Shown: positions 1-8,244 of the stretch, piece by piece
Layout: the number at the start of each line of letters is the position of its first letter
How positions within the stretch are numbered: the first letter of the stretch is position 1
Origin: Bacteroidaceae bacterium
GTDB lineage: Bacteria; Bacteroidota; Bacteroidia; Bacteroidales; Bacteroidaceae
Direction of reading: 5' to 3'
DNA: 56,803 nucleotides
Assembly (NCBI GenBank): GCA_017465905.1
Contig: JAFTVE010000043.1
Location: 1 to 56,803 of the forward strand
Notes under the pieces: model-generated
Database searches by the model: none
What the model saw: only the letters and a program-made list of their open reading frames with translations
What the model was told of the DNA's origin: nothing
Program-made: the position numbers and the translations under genes

Positions 1-159
1 CTGTCCCATCAACCGAGATGTCAAGCGGAACAGTATGGAATCAGAGAAAGCGTAAACCTCGCCAGTAGGGCTAGAGAAAAGGTGTAAATCTTTTCAGCTA
101 ATGAAGCAAAAAAACGTCTACTGAAATCAGGAAAAGACAAACAAACCATACAAAAGTTT

Positions 160-247
160 TTCTCTTCGCGAAGAGAATACTTTATTCTCGCGAAGAGAAT
201 GATTTATCCTCGCGAGGAGAATAGTTTATCTTCGCGAGGGTAATGAA
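160..247. repeat. 22-base tandem repeat with palindromic cores, four units
   Basis: Four successive units are spaced about 22 bases apart. Each is built around a TCGCGA core flanked by TCTC/GAGA-type arms and separated by an A/T-rich spacer such as GATTTA or AGTTTA. The first unit (160-177) is a perfect 18-base palindrome. Later units diverge but mostly keep compensating changes (TCCTCGCGAGGA in unit 3), so the dyad symmetry rather than the exact sequence is conserved. A similar block built on other words lies at 42175-42256. Confidence 0.85.
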
Positions 248-517
248 GAGCATAGCCGTAGAACAGGAACAAATGCCCTGTAAATCATCATCGAAGACAC
301 TATACAACTATAGAATCTGTTTGGATTTTACCGTTTATTGTTTTTATGTCATACTTTTCCGTTTATTTGAGTCCCTTTTTGGCATTTTTACATTCTTTGA
401 TCTTGCAAATAGACCACTATTCGCCGCGATCAAACAATGCAAATCTTCTCAAAAACAACTCTCAACTAAACTCGAAATAAAATCCAAACAGATTCTAAAT
501 CGAAGGCAATAAAAAAC

Positions 518-548
518 TGCCACCCGGCAAAAATGTAATTGCATAGGG
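518..548 (+). repeat. Dispersed hairpin repeat, copy 1
   Basis: A TGCC(A)..GGCA mini-hairpin is followed by an A run, GTAATT and CATAGGG. The same module occurs inverted at 41723-41745 and direct at 42411-42441, with a few substitutions. It looks like an interspersed repeat rather than part of a gene. Confidence 0.7.
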
Positions 549-649
549 GGCAGTAGGGGGGCAATCATCCTATTTATGGATAATTTGCGGGCTATTTGCG
601 GGTATTTATGTTGAAAACAGGGGGTGAGCCTCTCTCCTTGTTGTGCGGC

Positions 650-1303
650 TTATAGTACCAGCTTCAATATCTCCTCGGCATGATGTACGATATGATTGGC
701 TCCATTGGAGCTGAGCTCCTCTTCATCGCGGAATCCCCAAGTGACGCCAATGCTCTCTACCTCTGCATTGTGTGCCGTAAGCATGTCGACACCCGAATCG
801 CCAATATAGATGGTGTCGGCGCGGGAGACTCCCGTAACTGATAGTATGTCGTTCACGATTGTGGGGTCGGGCTTGATGGCTACACCTTCGCGCTGGCCAT
901 ATACGGCTACGAAGCGTATGTCGGGGAAGAAATGCGCGACGAGCTTGGCGGTTGCCTGCTGATACTTGTTGGAGGCTACGGCTACTTGCACTCCGTGGGA
1001 TTGTAGTTCGTGGAGCAGCTCTACGATGCCGGGGTAGGGACGGCTGTCGTCGGCGTTGTGCTCATTATAATAAGGTATGAAATGGGTGCGTATGCGCAAT
1101 ACGTTCTCTTCGTTGCGTGCCTCTTCGGGGAGTGCGCGGGCAAAGAGTTTGTTGATGCCATTGCCTACAAAGTGGTAGTATGCCTCGGTAGGGTGGGTCG
1201 GATAGCCACACTTGGCCAATGCTTGGTTGGTAGCATTGGCCAAGTCGGCTACGGTGTCGAGTAGGGTGCCATCAAGGTCGAAGATGGCAAGTCGCTTATT
1301 CAT
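650..1303 (-). CDS. gph: HAD-family phosphatase, phosphoglycolate phosphatase-like
   Basis: A 217-residue cytosolic HAD hydrolase. HAD motif I is the N-terminal FDLDGTLLD (residues 8-16), whose first Asp is the family nucleophile. A motif II-type ASNK and the C-terminal GDSGVDM (motif IV region, acidic pair binding Mg) are also visible. Length and order fit the Gph/phosphoglycolate phosphatase subgroup with a helical cap after motif I. The start overlaps the stop of the upstream DUF4861 gene by 8 bases, which suggests cotranscription with the pectin genes. The substrate cannot be fixed from sequence; many such enzymes dephosphorylate small sugar phosphates. Confidence 0.85.
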   Translation of the reverse strand: MNKRLAIFDLDGTLLDTVADLANATNQALAKCGYPTHPTEAYYHFVGNGINKLFARALPEEARNEENVLRIRTHFIPYYNEHNADDSRPYPGIVELLHELQSHGVQVAVASNKYQQATAKLVAHFFPDIRFVAVYGQREGVAIKPDPTIVNDILSVTGVSRADTIYIGDSGVDMLTAHNAEVESIGVTWGFRDEEELSSNGANHIVHHAEEILKLVL

Positions 1304-2552
1304 CTTTCTTTATCTCTAAAGTACTTTTCAGTTGTTGCTCCCACTTCTTCACCCATTCAAACCAACTGTCGGCGCTGTGCATCTTGCTCTGCTCCTCCTT
1401 GTCAGAGGCAAAAGCTATATAATAGGTGAAGCTGAGTTCCTTGGAGAGGCTTCGTGCCTTATCGCCCAGCAGGTAGAGCATGTTCTCTGCATTGTCGGGC
1501 TCGCCCACTACATGGCGCTGGGGGATGCTTACTGCCATGCCCAGTACCTCTTTCTTGCGGTTCAGGGTGTCCTTCTTTCCTGCTGGCCAATTGTCGCCCC
1601 ATACAGCTGCTGTACCTATGTGGTCGGTGTATGTCTGGCAATTGTCTACTTTTATAAGACCTGTGCAGAAGGGTTTGCTGATGGGTTTCTCGCCCTTGAT
1701 GCAAACATCTACCTGGACGTCGCGATGTTCACCATAGAGGGTGTAGCGTAGGGTGAGGTCAAGCTTGTTGCCTTCGTATTGCCAATCCTCATCGTGGATC
1801 TCTACCACGGTGCGCAGGGGGCCATAGGCAAGGATGCTCTCGGTGCGTGATTTTACAGGCTGTATATATGATGGCTTATTGTCGGTATAGCCACGGAAAG
1901 TGCCAAGAGCACAGGTCGTTCCAGCCCACAGGATATCATCGCCATAGCCATTGGCGAGGTGGTCGGGAGTGGGGTAGAACTGGGTCTGCTCAATCTCCAG
2001 TTGTTGCTTGCGCTTACCGTAGATGTCTACCGTCTGACGCTCGTCGAAGTATACGCGGTAGGCCACGAGTTTGGACTCGAAGGCAGGACCATGATGGTGG
2101 AGATTGTTATATACGTTCACGTTGCCGGGTACGGTAAGCGACTGTATGGGCTTGTGACCCTTCGACTTGTCGCTAAGGAGCATCTCGGCAAATACTTGGG
2201 CGGGGTAGCGTCCGGGCTTGGCTGTTTGGCTCAGCTCGACGGTTACCTTACGCTCTTCACGTCCAGGGACATCAAGGAGGAACACCACCTCTTCGTTGAC
2301 GCCGTCGCCATTGAGGTCATCGAGCTGGGAGGGTATCTCTACGTCTGTCTGTGTGTCTTCGTCCCATACGCATACCGTGGCAGAAAGGTAGTTTGCTGCT
2401 TGCTGCTCGGGAGTGAGCGTGAGTACAACGGGCTCGTTGCTCTTGTCGAGCTTCGATGGGTTGCCGATTGTGTATGTGAGTTGCTCGCTAGCGCTCTGCC
2501 CCATGATGCTGAGACAGAGTAGGCTGGCGAGGCTAGTGATTATTGTTCGCAT
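1296..2552 (-). CDS. Secreted DUF4861-domain protein
   Basis: A 418-residue protein with an N-terminal signal peptide (MRTIITSLASLLCLSIMG, cleavage near residue 20). The rest resembles the DUF4861 family, which is frequent in Bacteroidetes polysaccharide loci, especially those for pectin. It sits directly downstream of a GH28 polygalacturonase (24-base gap) and overlaps the next gene by 8 bases, so the three are probably one transcript. A periplasmic role on pectin-derived sugars is inferred from context; no catalytic residues can be named from sequence. Confidence 0.75.
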   Translation of the reverse strand: MRTIITSLASLLCLSIMGQSASEQLTYTIGNPSKLDKSNEPVVLTLTPEQQAANYLSATVCVWDEDTQTDVEIPSQLDDLNGDGVNEEVVFLLDVPGREERKVTVELSQTAKPGRYPAQVFAEMLLSDKSKGHKPIQSLTVPGNVNVYNNLHHHGPAFESKLVAYRVYFDERQTVDIYGKRKQQLEIEQTQFYPTPDHLANGYGDDILWAGTTCALGTFRGYTDNKPSYIQPVKSRTESILAYGPLRTVVEIHDEDWQYEGNKLDLTLRYTLYGEHRDVQVDVCIKGEKPISKPFCTGLIKVDNCQTYTDHIGTAAVWGDNWPAGKKDTLNRKKEVLGMAVSIPQRHVVGEPDNAENMLYLLGDKARSLSKELSFTYYIAFASDKEEQSKMHSADSWFEWVKKWEQQLKSTLEIKKDE

Positions 2553-2575
2553 AAATGTATGTTCTATTTATTAAA

Positions 2576-4165
2576 TTAGAGGTCTACGGCCTGTTGCTTG
2601 CCAATCTGTGCATAGTTGTCACCGTTGATAGTAACGTTCTGCACACCGCCCATGCGTATGGCAGGACTACCGTCCTCGGTCTCAATCTTCAGGTTGTTGA
2701 TGGTGATGTCCTTGGCCTCCTGGAATACGGCACCCTCCTTGGCATCGGTGATGATGACGTTGTTGAGGTTGATGTTGGCTATGCGCATCTCGGGCAAGCC
2801 ATTGAAGAAGATGGCGCGTCCGGAACCCTTACATGTTACGTTGTCGATGTAGATGTTGCGGAAGATGGGGGTCTCTTCTGTTACGGGCAACAAGTTGCCT
2901 GCCATATTACCCTCTTCGTCGTAGTTGACCTCCTCGCGTGACTTGCCGCTATAGAAGAGGTTGAAGATGAGGGCTTCGGCGGGGATATTGATCATGTTGA
3001 TGTTGCTGATGTAGATGTTCTCCACGAGTCCGCCACGTCCGCGACAGCTCTTGAAGCGGAGACCTACGTCAGTGCCCATGAATGTACAGTTGTCAACGAA
3101 GATGTTCTGCACACCACCACTCATCTCGCTACCTACTACGAAACCTCCATGGCCGTGCAGCACGACATTGTTCTGTATGATGACATTCTTGCAGGGCTCG
3201 CCACGGCGGCGTCCGTCCTCATCCTTGCCCGATTTGAGGCAGATGGCATCGTCACCGGCATCGAAATGGCAGTTGGCGATGATGGCGTTGGTACACGACT
3301 CCAGGTCGAGTGCATCGCCATTCTGTGAGTACCAGGGGTTTACGACGGTAACCTTGTTGAGGGTGATGTGGTCGCATGAACGTGGGTGCAGACACCAGGC
3401 GGGTGAGTTCTTGAAGGTACATCCCTCGATGAGTACACGCTTGCACTTCACGAAGTTGAGCAATACGGGGCGCAACCAGTCGCGGATGCTGTTCCACTCC
3501 TCTTCGGTTTCGATGCCTACGGGGTTGTTGAAGTTGATGCAGGCCTTCATGCCCTTGATAGAGCCCTCGCTGGGATACCATGTAGTGCCCTCTACTACAC
3601 CGCCCTTGCGGATGAGCTTGTTCCATTGGCTTTCAGTCATCTTGCTCTTCTTCACTGCACGCCAGGTGTCGCCATTGCCGTCAAACGTTCCATGTCCTGT
3701 GATGGCTATGTTCTCGCAGTTCCATGCTGAGATGGGCGACTGGCAACGGCGTGTGTCGAGTCCCTCAAAGCTGGTCTCGATGATGGGGTAGAGCGAGTGG
3801 TCGCCCGAGAAGTAAACCAGGGCATTGTACTCGGTATAGAGATTCACGTTGCTCTTCATCTCGATAGGACCTGTTATCCACAAGCCTTCGGGGATGACTA
3901 CCGTGCCACCGCCCTTCTCGCTGACGTGAGTGATGGCATCGTTGATGGCCTTGGTATTGAGTGCTATACCATCGCCTATGGCACCGAATTCCTCGATGCT
4001 TACTTTGTAGTCGGGGAAGGTAGGCAACTGCACCTCCTCCATCTCGAAGGGCAGACGGTCATAAACAGCTTTGTCGATGGGGTAACTCTCCTTCTTGCCT
4101 CCGCAAGCTGCAAGCAGTGCCATTGTGGCTGCTGCTAACAGGGTGTAGAAATGTCTTTTGTTCAT
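2576..4165 (-). CDS. GH28 polygalacturonase-type lipoprotein
   Basis: About 529 residues from the chosen start. That start (10 codons inside the longest frame) begins a lipoprotein signal MNKRHFYTLLAAATMALLAAC, with the lipid-modified Cys followed by GGKK. The GH28 right-handed beta-helix motifs are present in order: NGDALD (N-x-D catalytic region), GDDAICLKSG (paired catalytic Asp), GHGGFVVGSE (conserved His) and RFKSCRGRGG (R-x-K substrate binding). The family hydrolyses alpha-1,4 galacturonosyl or related rhamnogalacturonan linkages. Anchoring in the outer or inner membrane leaflet facing the periplasm is likely. No SusC/SusD pair is visible nearby. Confidence 0.92.
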   Translation of the reverse strand: MNKRHFYTLLAAATMALLAACGGKKESYPIDKAVYDRLPFEMEEVQLPTFPDYKVSIEEFGAIGDGIALNTKAINDAITHVSEKGGGTVVIPEGLWITGPIEMKSNVNLYTEYNALVYFSGDHSLYPIIETSFEGLDTRRCQSPISAWNCENIAITGHGTFDGNGDTWRAVKKSKMTESQWNKLIRKGGVVEGTTWYPSEGSIKGMKACINFNNPVGIETEEEWNSIRDWLRPVLLNFVKCKRVLIEGCTFKNSPAWCLHPRSCDHITLNKVTVVNPWYSQNGDALDLESCTNAIIANCHFDAGDDAICLKSGKDEDGRRRGEPCKNVIIQNNVVLHGHGGFVVGSEMSGGVQNIFVDNCTFMGTDVGLRFKSCRGRGGLVENIYISNINMINIPAEALIFNLFYSGKSREEVNYDEEGNMAGNLLPVTEETPIFRNIYIDNVTCKGSGRAIFFNGLPEMRIANINLNNVIITDAKEGAVFQEAKDITINNLKIETEDGSPAIRMGGVQNVTINGDNYAQIGKQQAVDL

Positions 4166-4206
4166 AATGGTATTGTTAATATGATTGTTTGTCATGCTTT
4201 ATCGGA

Positions 4207-4236
4207 CAAAGATACAATTTTAATTTTATACTCAAT
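4207..4236 (-). promoter_or_regulatory. Probable promoter of the GH28 operon
   Basis: On the minus strand TATCTTTG (4207-4214) matches the Bacteroidetes -7 element TAnnTTTG. The expected -33 position carries only a weak TTGA. It is divergent from the promoter at 4254-4285. Confidence 0.55.
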
Positions 4237-4253
4237 GAAAAATGGGGTACGGA

Positions 4254-4285
4254 TTTGACAATAACGGTGAAACTTTATACCTTTG
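4254..4285 (+). promoter_or_regulatory. Bacteroidetes-type promoter of the RsmI-like gene
   Basis: TTTG at 4254-4257, a 20-base spacer and TACCTTTG at 4278-4285 match the -33/-7 consensus. Transcription would start around 4292, about 20 bases before the chosen start codon at 4311, which supports that internal start. Confidence 0.8.
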
Positions 4286-4310
4286 CCACCGTAAATCAAT
4301 CTACCAACGA

Positions 4311-5018
4311 ATGGAAGTAGCCTTATATCTCATTCCCTGCACCTTGGGCGATACCCCTGTTGAGAAGGTGCTGCCTGCTTATAATCACGATATTGTCGTG
4401 GGTATACACCATTTTATAGTCGAGGACATACGTTCGGCCCGCCGTTTTCTCAAGAAGGTGGACCGCGACATCAATATTGATGAACTCACCTTCTACGAGC
4501 TCAACAAGCACACCTCTCCCGAAGCCATCAGCTCGTATCTGAAGCCCTTGCAGCAGGGCCAGCCTATGGGAGTCATCTCTGAGGCAGGATGTCCTGCAGT
4601 TGCCGATCCGGGAGCCGATGTCGTGGCTATAGCACAGCGCAAGAAGCTGAAAGTGGTTCCTCTGGTGGGGCCGTCGAGCATTATTCTCAGCGTCATGGCA
4701 TCGGGGTTCAATGGCCAAAGCTTTGCTTTCCATGGCTACCTTCCTATCGAGGTCGGAGAGCGTGCCAAGATGCTCAAGCATCTGGAATCCAGGGCTTATA
4801 ATGAATCGCAGACGCAGCTGTTTATAGAGACTCCCTATCGCAACTTGAAGATGTTCGATGACATCCTCCGTACTTGCCGCCCACAAACCCGTCTGTGCAT
4901 TGCTGCCAACCTCACTTGTGAAGGTGAATATGCTGTGACCCGCACCATTGCTGAGTGGAAGGGGCAACGCCCACCCATAGAGAAGATTCCCTGCATATTC
5001 TTGATTTATCGTAATTAG
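4311..5018 (+). CDS. RsmI-like SAM-dependent methyltransferase
   Basis: 235 residues from Met at 4311 (the longer frame would run through the promoter). This is a tetrapyrrole-methylase-fold protein related to 16S rRNA methyltransferase I. It has the N-terminal LYLIPCTLGD strand, SEAGCPAVADPG (equivalent to the SDAGxPxxSDPG of RsmI), VGPSSIILSVMASG and FHGYLP. It lacks the longer C-terminal part of canonical RsmI, so it is probably the short Bacteroidetes paralogue. An rRNA substrate is inferred from the family only. A strong terminator follows directly. Confidence 0.85.
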   Translation: MEVALYLIPCTLGDTPVEKVLPAYNHDIVVGIHHFIVEDIRSARRFLKKVDRDINIDELTFYELNKHTSPEAISSYLKPLQQGQPMGVISEAGCPAVADPGADVVAIAQRKKLKVVPLVGPSSIILSVMASGFNGQSFAFHGYLPIEVGERAKMLKHLESRAYNESQTQLFIETPYRNLKMFDDILRTCRPQTRLCIAANLTCEGEYAVTRTIAEWKGQRPPIEKIPCIFLIYRN

Positions 5019-5052
5019 GTAAACCTTTCCTGTCGGTTTACCGAGAATAATA

Positions 5053-5083
5053 AGAGGAGGGTGTGTCGCACCCTCCTCTCTTG
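5053..5083 (+). terminator. Rho-independent terminator after the RsmI-like gene
   Basis: An 11-pair stem (AGAGGAGGGTG with CACCCTCCTCT) closes a 5-base loop and is followed by a T-rich stretch. Confidence 0.8.
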
Positions 5084-5093
5084 TTTCAGTATT

Positions 5094-5169
5094 GTCATTC
5101 TGAGCAAAGCGAAGAATCTCTATTTGTCATTTGGACTGCTATGAGATCCTTCGCTACGCTCAGGATGAC
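5094..5169. repeat. REP-like imperfect palindrome
   Basis: The left arm GTCATTCTGAGC.AAGCGAAGAATCT is mirrored by AGATCCTTCGCTACGCTCAGGATGAC on the right, with a central non-pairing part. This is the pattern of a dispersed REP/MITE-like element between convergent genes. No coding potential is seen. Confidence 0.7.
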
Positions 5170-5200
5170 ACTACCGTATATTATTTATTAGTTTAGCTCC

Positions 5201-6481
5201 TTAATACGCAAACAAAGGATAATCCTTCATGGTCGCATTCACACGAGCACGAACACTGGCGATTACCTCCTCGTTCTCCACGTTAGAGAGCACAGTCTCT
5301 ATCATCTCGGCAATCTCCACCATGAGGTCCTCCTTGGCACCACGTGTAGTGATGGCAGGTGTTCCGAGACGGATACCAGAGGTCTGGAATGCTGAGCGGC
5401 TATCGAAGGGTACCATATTCTTATTTACGGTGATGTCGGCCGATACCAGTGCCTTCTCGGCTACCTTACCGGTGAGGTCGGGATATTTCTCGCGCAAGTC
5501 TACGAGCATGCTGTGGTTGTCGGTGCCGCCCGATACGATGGTGAATCCACGTGCGATGAGCGCCTCGGCCAATGCCTTGGCATTCTTCTGTACCTGTGTC
5601 TGATACTCTTTATATTCGGGTTGCAACGCCTCGCCGAAGGCAACGGCCTTGGCTGCAATCACATGCTCGAGCGGACCACCCTGGATGCCGGGGAATACGG
5701 CAGAGTCGAGCAGTGCCGACATCATCTTTATCTCGCCCTTCGGAGTCTTCTTGCCCCAGGGGTTGGGGAAGTCCTTACCCATCATGATGACACCACCACG
5801 AGGACCGCGCAGGGTCTTATGTGTAGTTGAGGTTACGATGTGGGCATACTTAACCGGGTTGTCGAGCAAGCCGGCAGCGATAAGTCCTGCGGGGTGAGCC
5901 ATGTCGATCATCAGGATTGCACCTACCTTGTCGGCAATCTCGCGCATACGCTTGTAGTCCCATTCGCGTGAGTAGGCCGATCCGCCACCCACAATCAGTT
6001 TAGGCTGTTCGCGTAGGGCAACTTCCTCCATCTGGTCATAGTCGACGCGGCCAGTCTCCTTGTTCAGATTATATTCGCAGGGAGTATACAGAATTCCCGA
6101 TGTGTTTACGAGCGAGCCATGTGAGAGGTGTCCGCCATGAGCCAGATTCAGACCCATGAACTTGTCACCTGGGTTAAGGCAAGCGAGGAATACGGCTGCA
6201 TTGGCCTGTGCGCCAGAGTGGGGCTGTACGTTGGCCCATTCGGCTCCGAAGAGCTCTTTCAGACGCTCGATAGCCAGCTGTTCACTCTTGTCTACCACTT
6301 CGCAACCACCATAGTAGCGGCGGCCGGGGTATCCTTCGGCATATTTATTGGTCATGCATGAGCCCATGGCCTGCATTACCTGGTCACTTACAAAGTTTTC
6401 TGATGCGATAAGCTCAATACCTTTAAGCTGTCTCTGATGTTCTTCTTCAATCAAGTTGAATACTAAATCGTCTCTTTTCAT
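5201..6481 (-). CDS. glyA: Serine hydroxymethyltransferase
   Basis: 426 residues from the Met that begins [11 protein letters not shown]; the longer frame adds 13 unsupported residues. GlyA interconverts serine and glycine while loading one-carbon units on tetrahydrofolate, in the cytosol. Seen motifs: [11 protein letters not shown] near the N-terminus, [23 protein letters not shown] and the PLP-binding [12 protein letters not shown] with Lys222. Length is usual for the bacterial enzyme. A -7 element TACTTTTG lies at 6518-6525 on the minus strand. Confidence 0.97.
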   Translation of the reverse strand: MKRDDLVFNLIEEEHQRQLKGIELIASENFVSDQVMQAMGSCMTNKYAEGYPGRRYYGGCEVVDKSEQLAIERLKELFGAEWANVQPHSGAQANAAVFLACLNPGDKFMGLNLAHGGHLSHGSLVNTSGILYTPCEYNLNKETGRVDYDQMEEVALREQPKLIVGGGSAYSREWDYKRMREIADKVGAILMIDMAHPAGLIAAGLLDNPVKYAHIVTSTTHKTLRGPRGGVIMMGKDFPNPWGKKTPKGEIKMMSALLDSAVFPGIQGGPLEHVIAAKAVAFGEALQPEYKEYQTQVQKNAKALAEALIARGFTIVSGGTDNHSMLVDLREKYPDLTGKVAEKALVSADITVNKNMVPFDSRSAFQTSGIRLGTPAITTRGAKEDLMVEIAEMIETVLSNVENEEVIASVRARVNATMKDYPLFAY

Positions 6482-6517
6482 TGTCAATAGTTTTATTGAT
6501 GTTATCCTTACGGGTTG

Positions 6518-6525
6518 CAAAAGTA
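6518..6525 (-). promoter_or_regulatory. -7 element upstream of glyA
   Basis: TACTTTTG on the minus strand, 37 bases before the glyA start codon. A TTTG at 6549-6552 could be the -33 element, but the 23-base gap is longer than usual. Confidence 0.5.
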
Positions 6526-6873
6526 TACAAAAAAGACGGAATTGCGAACAAAATGCTAAAGACTTTTGCTTACCATAGACAAATAATCCATAGATTTCTC
6601 TTTTCCTGGAATCTGTTTTTAAACTTATTTGAGTTTAGCTGAGAGGCTAACCAAAAGGTACTGTCACCCTTTAAGGGGGACGAGTGTAGTGCAACGAAGT
6701 GGAACGGAACGGAGGGGGTGACGACAGAATGAATCTGAGAGTTCTCGTCGCTTCGCCCTGTCGAAATGACACAATGATAGTTGTTTCCCATTTAGAACAT
6801 CTCCCGTGACGCATAAGTTCAAGAACCTGTTTTTCTGTTCTTTTGTCGAAAGACAAAGAAATTCAAGAATAAA
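6526..6873. other. Gene-free intergenic stretch before the 6S-like RNA
   Basis: No supported gene. Around 6663-6780 there is a repeat-like block with CTGTCACCC, GGGGGTGACG and GTCGAAATGAC words that partly pair with each other. Short open frames on the minus strand have no domain or start context and are taken as noise. Confidence 0.5.
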
Positions 6874-6905
6874 TTTGTCATTTTGTTCAGTTTACACTAC
6901 TTTTG
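6874..6905 (+). promoter_or_regulatory. Promoter of the 6S-like RNA
   Basis: TTTG at 6874-6877, a 20-base spacer and TACTTTTG at 6898-6905. It predicts a transcript start near 6911, the first base of the folded region, with no open reading frame following. Confidence 0.75.
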
Positions 6906-6910
6906 CATTC

Positions 6911-7121
6911 GTGGAGTAAGCTCCACGGTGATTTTTTTGATTTTTGTAGAAGCGTTGTGCTCTCTTGTAGTTTGAAAACCTGAGAAACTTTCAAATTGAG
7001 ATACAAGGATGGCATGATGGTTCTGCGCGTATATCGCGTGGACTGTTTTTCCATATCTGTATCTCGGGTTTTCTCAGGACCTTCAAACTAAGGCGTGGCA
7101 TACAGTTCCACGCTTCTTTTT
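6911..7121 (+). ncRNA. ssrS: Probable 6S RNA (Bacteroidales-1-type)
   Basis: About 210 bases fold as one long interrupted rod. TAGTTTGAA (6968-6976) pairs with TTCAAACTA (7082-7090), CCTGAGAAA (6979-6987) with TTTCTCAGG (7070-7078), and GAGATACA (6998-7005) with TGTATCTC (7058-7065). A central part carries GCGCG..CGCG. A 5' mini-hairpin (6911-6926) and a 3' terminator (GCGTGG/CCACGC then T run, 7093-7121) frame it. An open-complex-like rod with a central bubble is the hallmark of 6S RNA, which binds housekeeping RNA polymerase. The family assignment is by architecture and memory of the Bacteroidales-1 motif, not a covariance search. Confidence 0.6.
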
Positions 7122-7172
7122 TTAAAACTATAGAATGCTGCGATGGGGCTGGCGTGGCAAGGTGATAAGATT

Positions 7173-8225
7173 ATGAAAAAGTTTTTCGCATGTATGGTGG
7201 CATTGATGGTGATGTCTACAACCTTCGTGTATGCCGACCAACACTCTGCCATGCTTGAGCAGGGCGATTCCATTGCATTGTTTTATGGTGCCGACGCTTT
7301 GCAGCAGGCATACGCCGTTGCTGATAGTGGGGCGGTGATAACGTTGTCGAAAGGTAAGTTCGCTGGGCTTACGATTGAAAAGTCTTTAACGCTTGTGGGG
7401 TATTATGGTTTTAGCAATGACCCTTCTAGGGCTACTGTAATCTCTGGTGATTTAGTTGTTTCAGCTAATAAGACTTCAATCAATGGCGTTTATGTTACTG
7501 AGCATTTGAGGCTATACAACGTTTCGGATTGCACCATAAGGCATTCTTGGTTGATTTCTCTGAATGCAGTTGCGACTGGTGGAATGATACATACAAATAC
7601 GATTGTTGATCAATGTGTCGTATCTACACATGTTTCAATACCAGTATGTGCTTGGAGCAAGGATTTCGTTATAAAAAATTCAACTATTCGTATGGACCAA
7701 GCGGAGATTAATAACCCTAATCCCATTTATCTTGTAAATAATGTTATATATTTAATAAATAATAATGGATATGCTTCCAAAGACTATACATTGCCATATG
7801 GAATATTTACCAATAATATTTTTGTATATACAAATGACTATGACTATAGTGTTAATGCAGATGGAAGAATTGAGACTTTAAGCCAAAAGTATGCAAATAC
7901 ATACCTTAATAATGCTTGGGCGCGTTGTCGCGTTTCTGATAGAAACTATAATAACAATAGGAATTATGGGACTCTCGCTTCCGTTATAGATGATGTTACA
8001 ATACCTCAAGATAGTATTTTTGCAGAGTTTCATTACCAATCTTTACAATTTCCCGCCTATCCCATCAACCCCGGCCTTGGTAGCGACGGCACACCTCGCG
8101 GTCCTTTGGGAGGCACTGGCTTCACCGATAGACCCAGTATTCCGCGCATCACAGGGCGCGACATAGATTTGAATCCCGATGCCGGAGGCAAACTCAATGT
8201 AAAGATTACCGTAAGTGCGGAATAA
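7173..8225 (+). CDS. Secreted protein of unknown function, beta-helix-like
   Basis: 350 residues from the start chosen at MKKFFACMVALMVMSTTFVYA, a clear signal peptide; ten upstream codons are dropped. Residues after about 40 resemble a right-handed beta-helix-type protein: alternating hydrophobic strands, the words GAVITLSKGKF, SLTLVGYYGF and NGVYVTEHLRL, and many Asn. No catalytic motif is recognised. The middle (7700-7960) is markedly A/T-rich compared with both ends, which could mean mosaic origin. It lies 19 bases upstream of the large repeat protein, so the two are probably an operon for a surface-exposed pair. Confidence 0.6.
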   Translation: MKKFFACMVALMVMSTTFVYADQHSAMLEQGDSIALFYGADALQQAYAVADSGAVITLSKGKFAGLTIEKSLTLVGYYGFSNDPSRATVISGDLVVSANKTSINGVYVTEHLRLYNVSDCTIRHSWLISLNAVATGGMIHTNTIVDQCVVSTHVSIPVCAWSKDFVIKNSTIRMDQAEINNPNPIYLVNNVIYLINNNGYASKDYTLPYGIFTNNIFVYTNDYDYSVNADGRIETLSQKYANTYLNNAWARCRVSDRNYNNNRNYGTLASVIDDVTIPQDSIFAEFHYQSLQFPAYPINPGLGSDGTPRGPLGGTGFTDRPSIPRITGRDIDLNPDAGGKLNVKITVSAE

Positions 8226-8244
8226 CCTATATAATAAGGAATAG

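Larger units (their letters stand above)
1..649. other. Gene-poor left end
   Basis: No convincing gene is seen here. An 89-codon open frame at 243-512 has no recognisable domain, no promoter and a composition like the surrounding non-coding DNA. The stretch holds a 22-base palindromic tandem repeat (160-247) and one copy of a dispersed hairpin repeat (518-548) that recurs near 41.7 and 42.4 kb. The stop codon of the first real gene (minus strand) is at 650. Confidence 0.6.

Noticed and set aside
160-247. CRISPR array
   Set aside because: Units are 22 bases with 4-6 base A/T spacers and varying cores; there are no unique spacers and no cas genes.
243-512. 89-codon open frame at the left end
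   Set aside because: No start context, no domain, Phe/Leu-rich composition like translated A/T-rich non-coding DNA.
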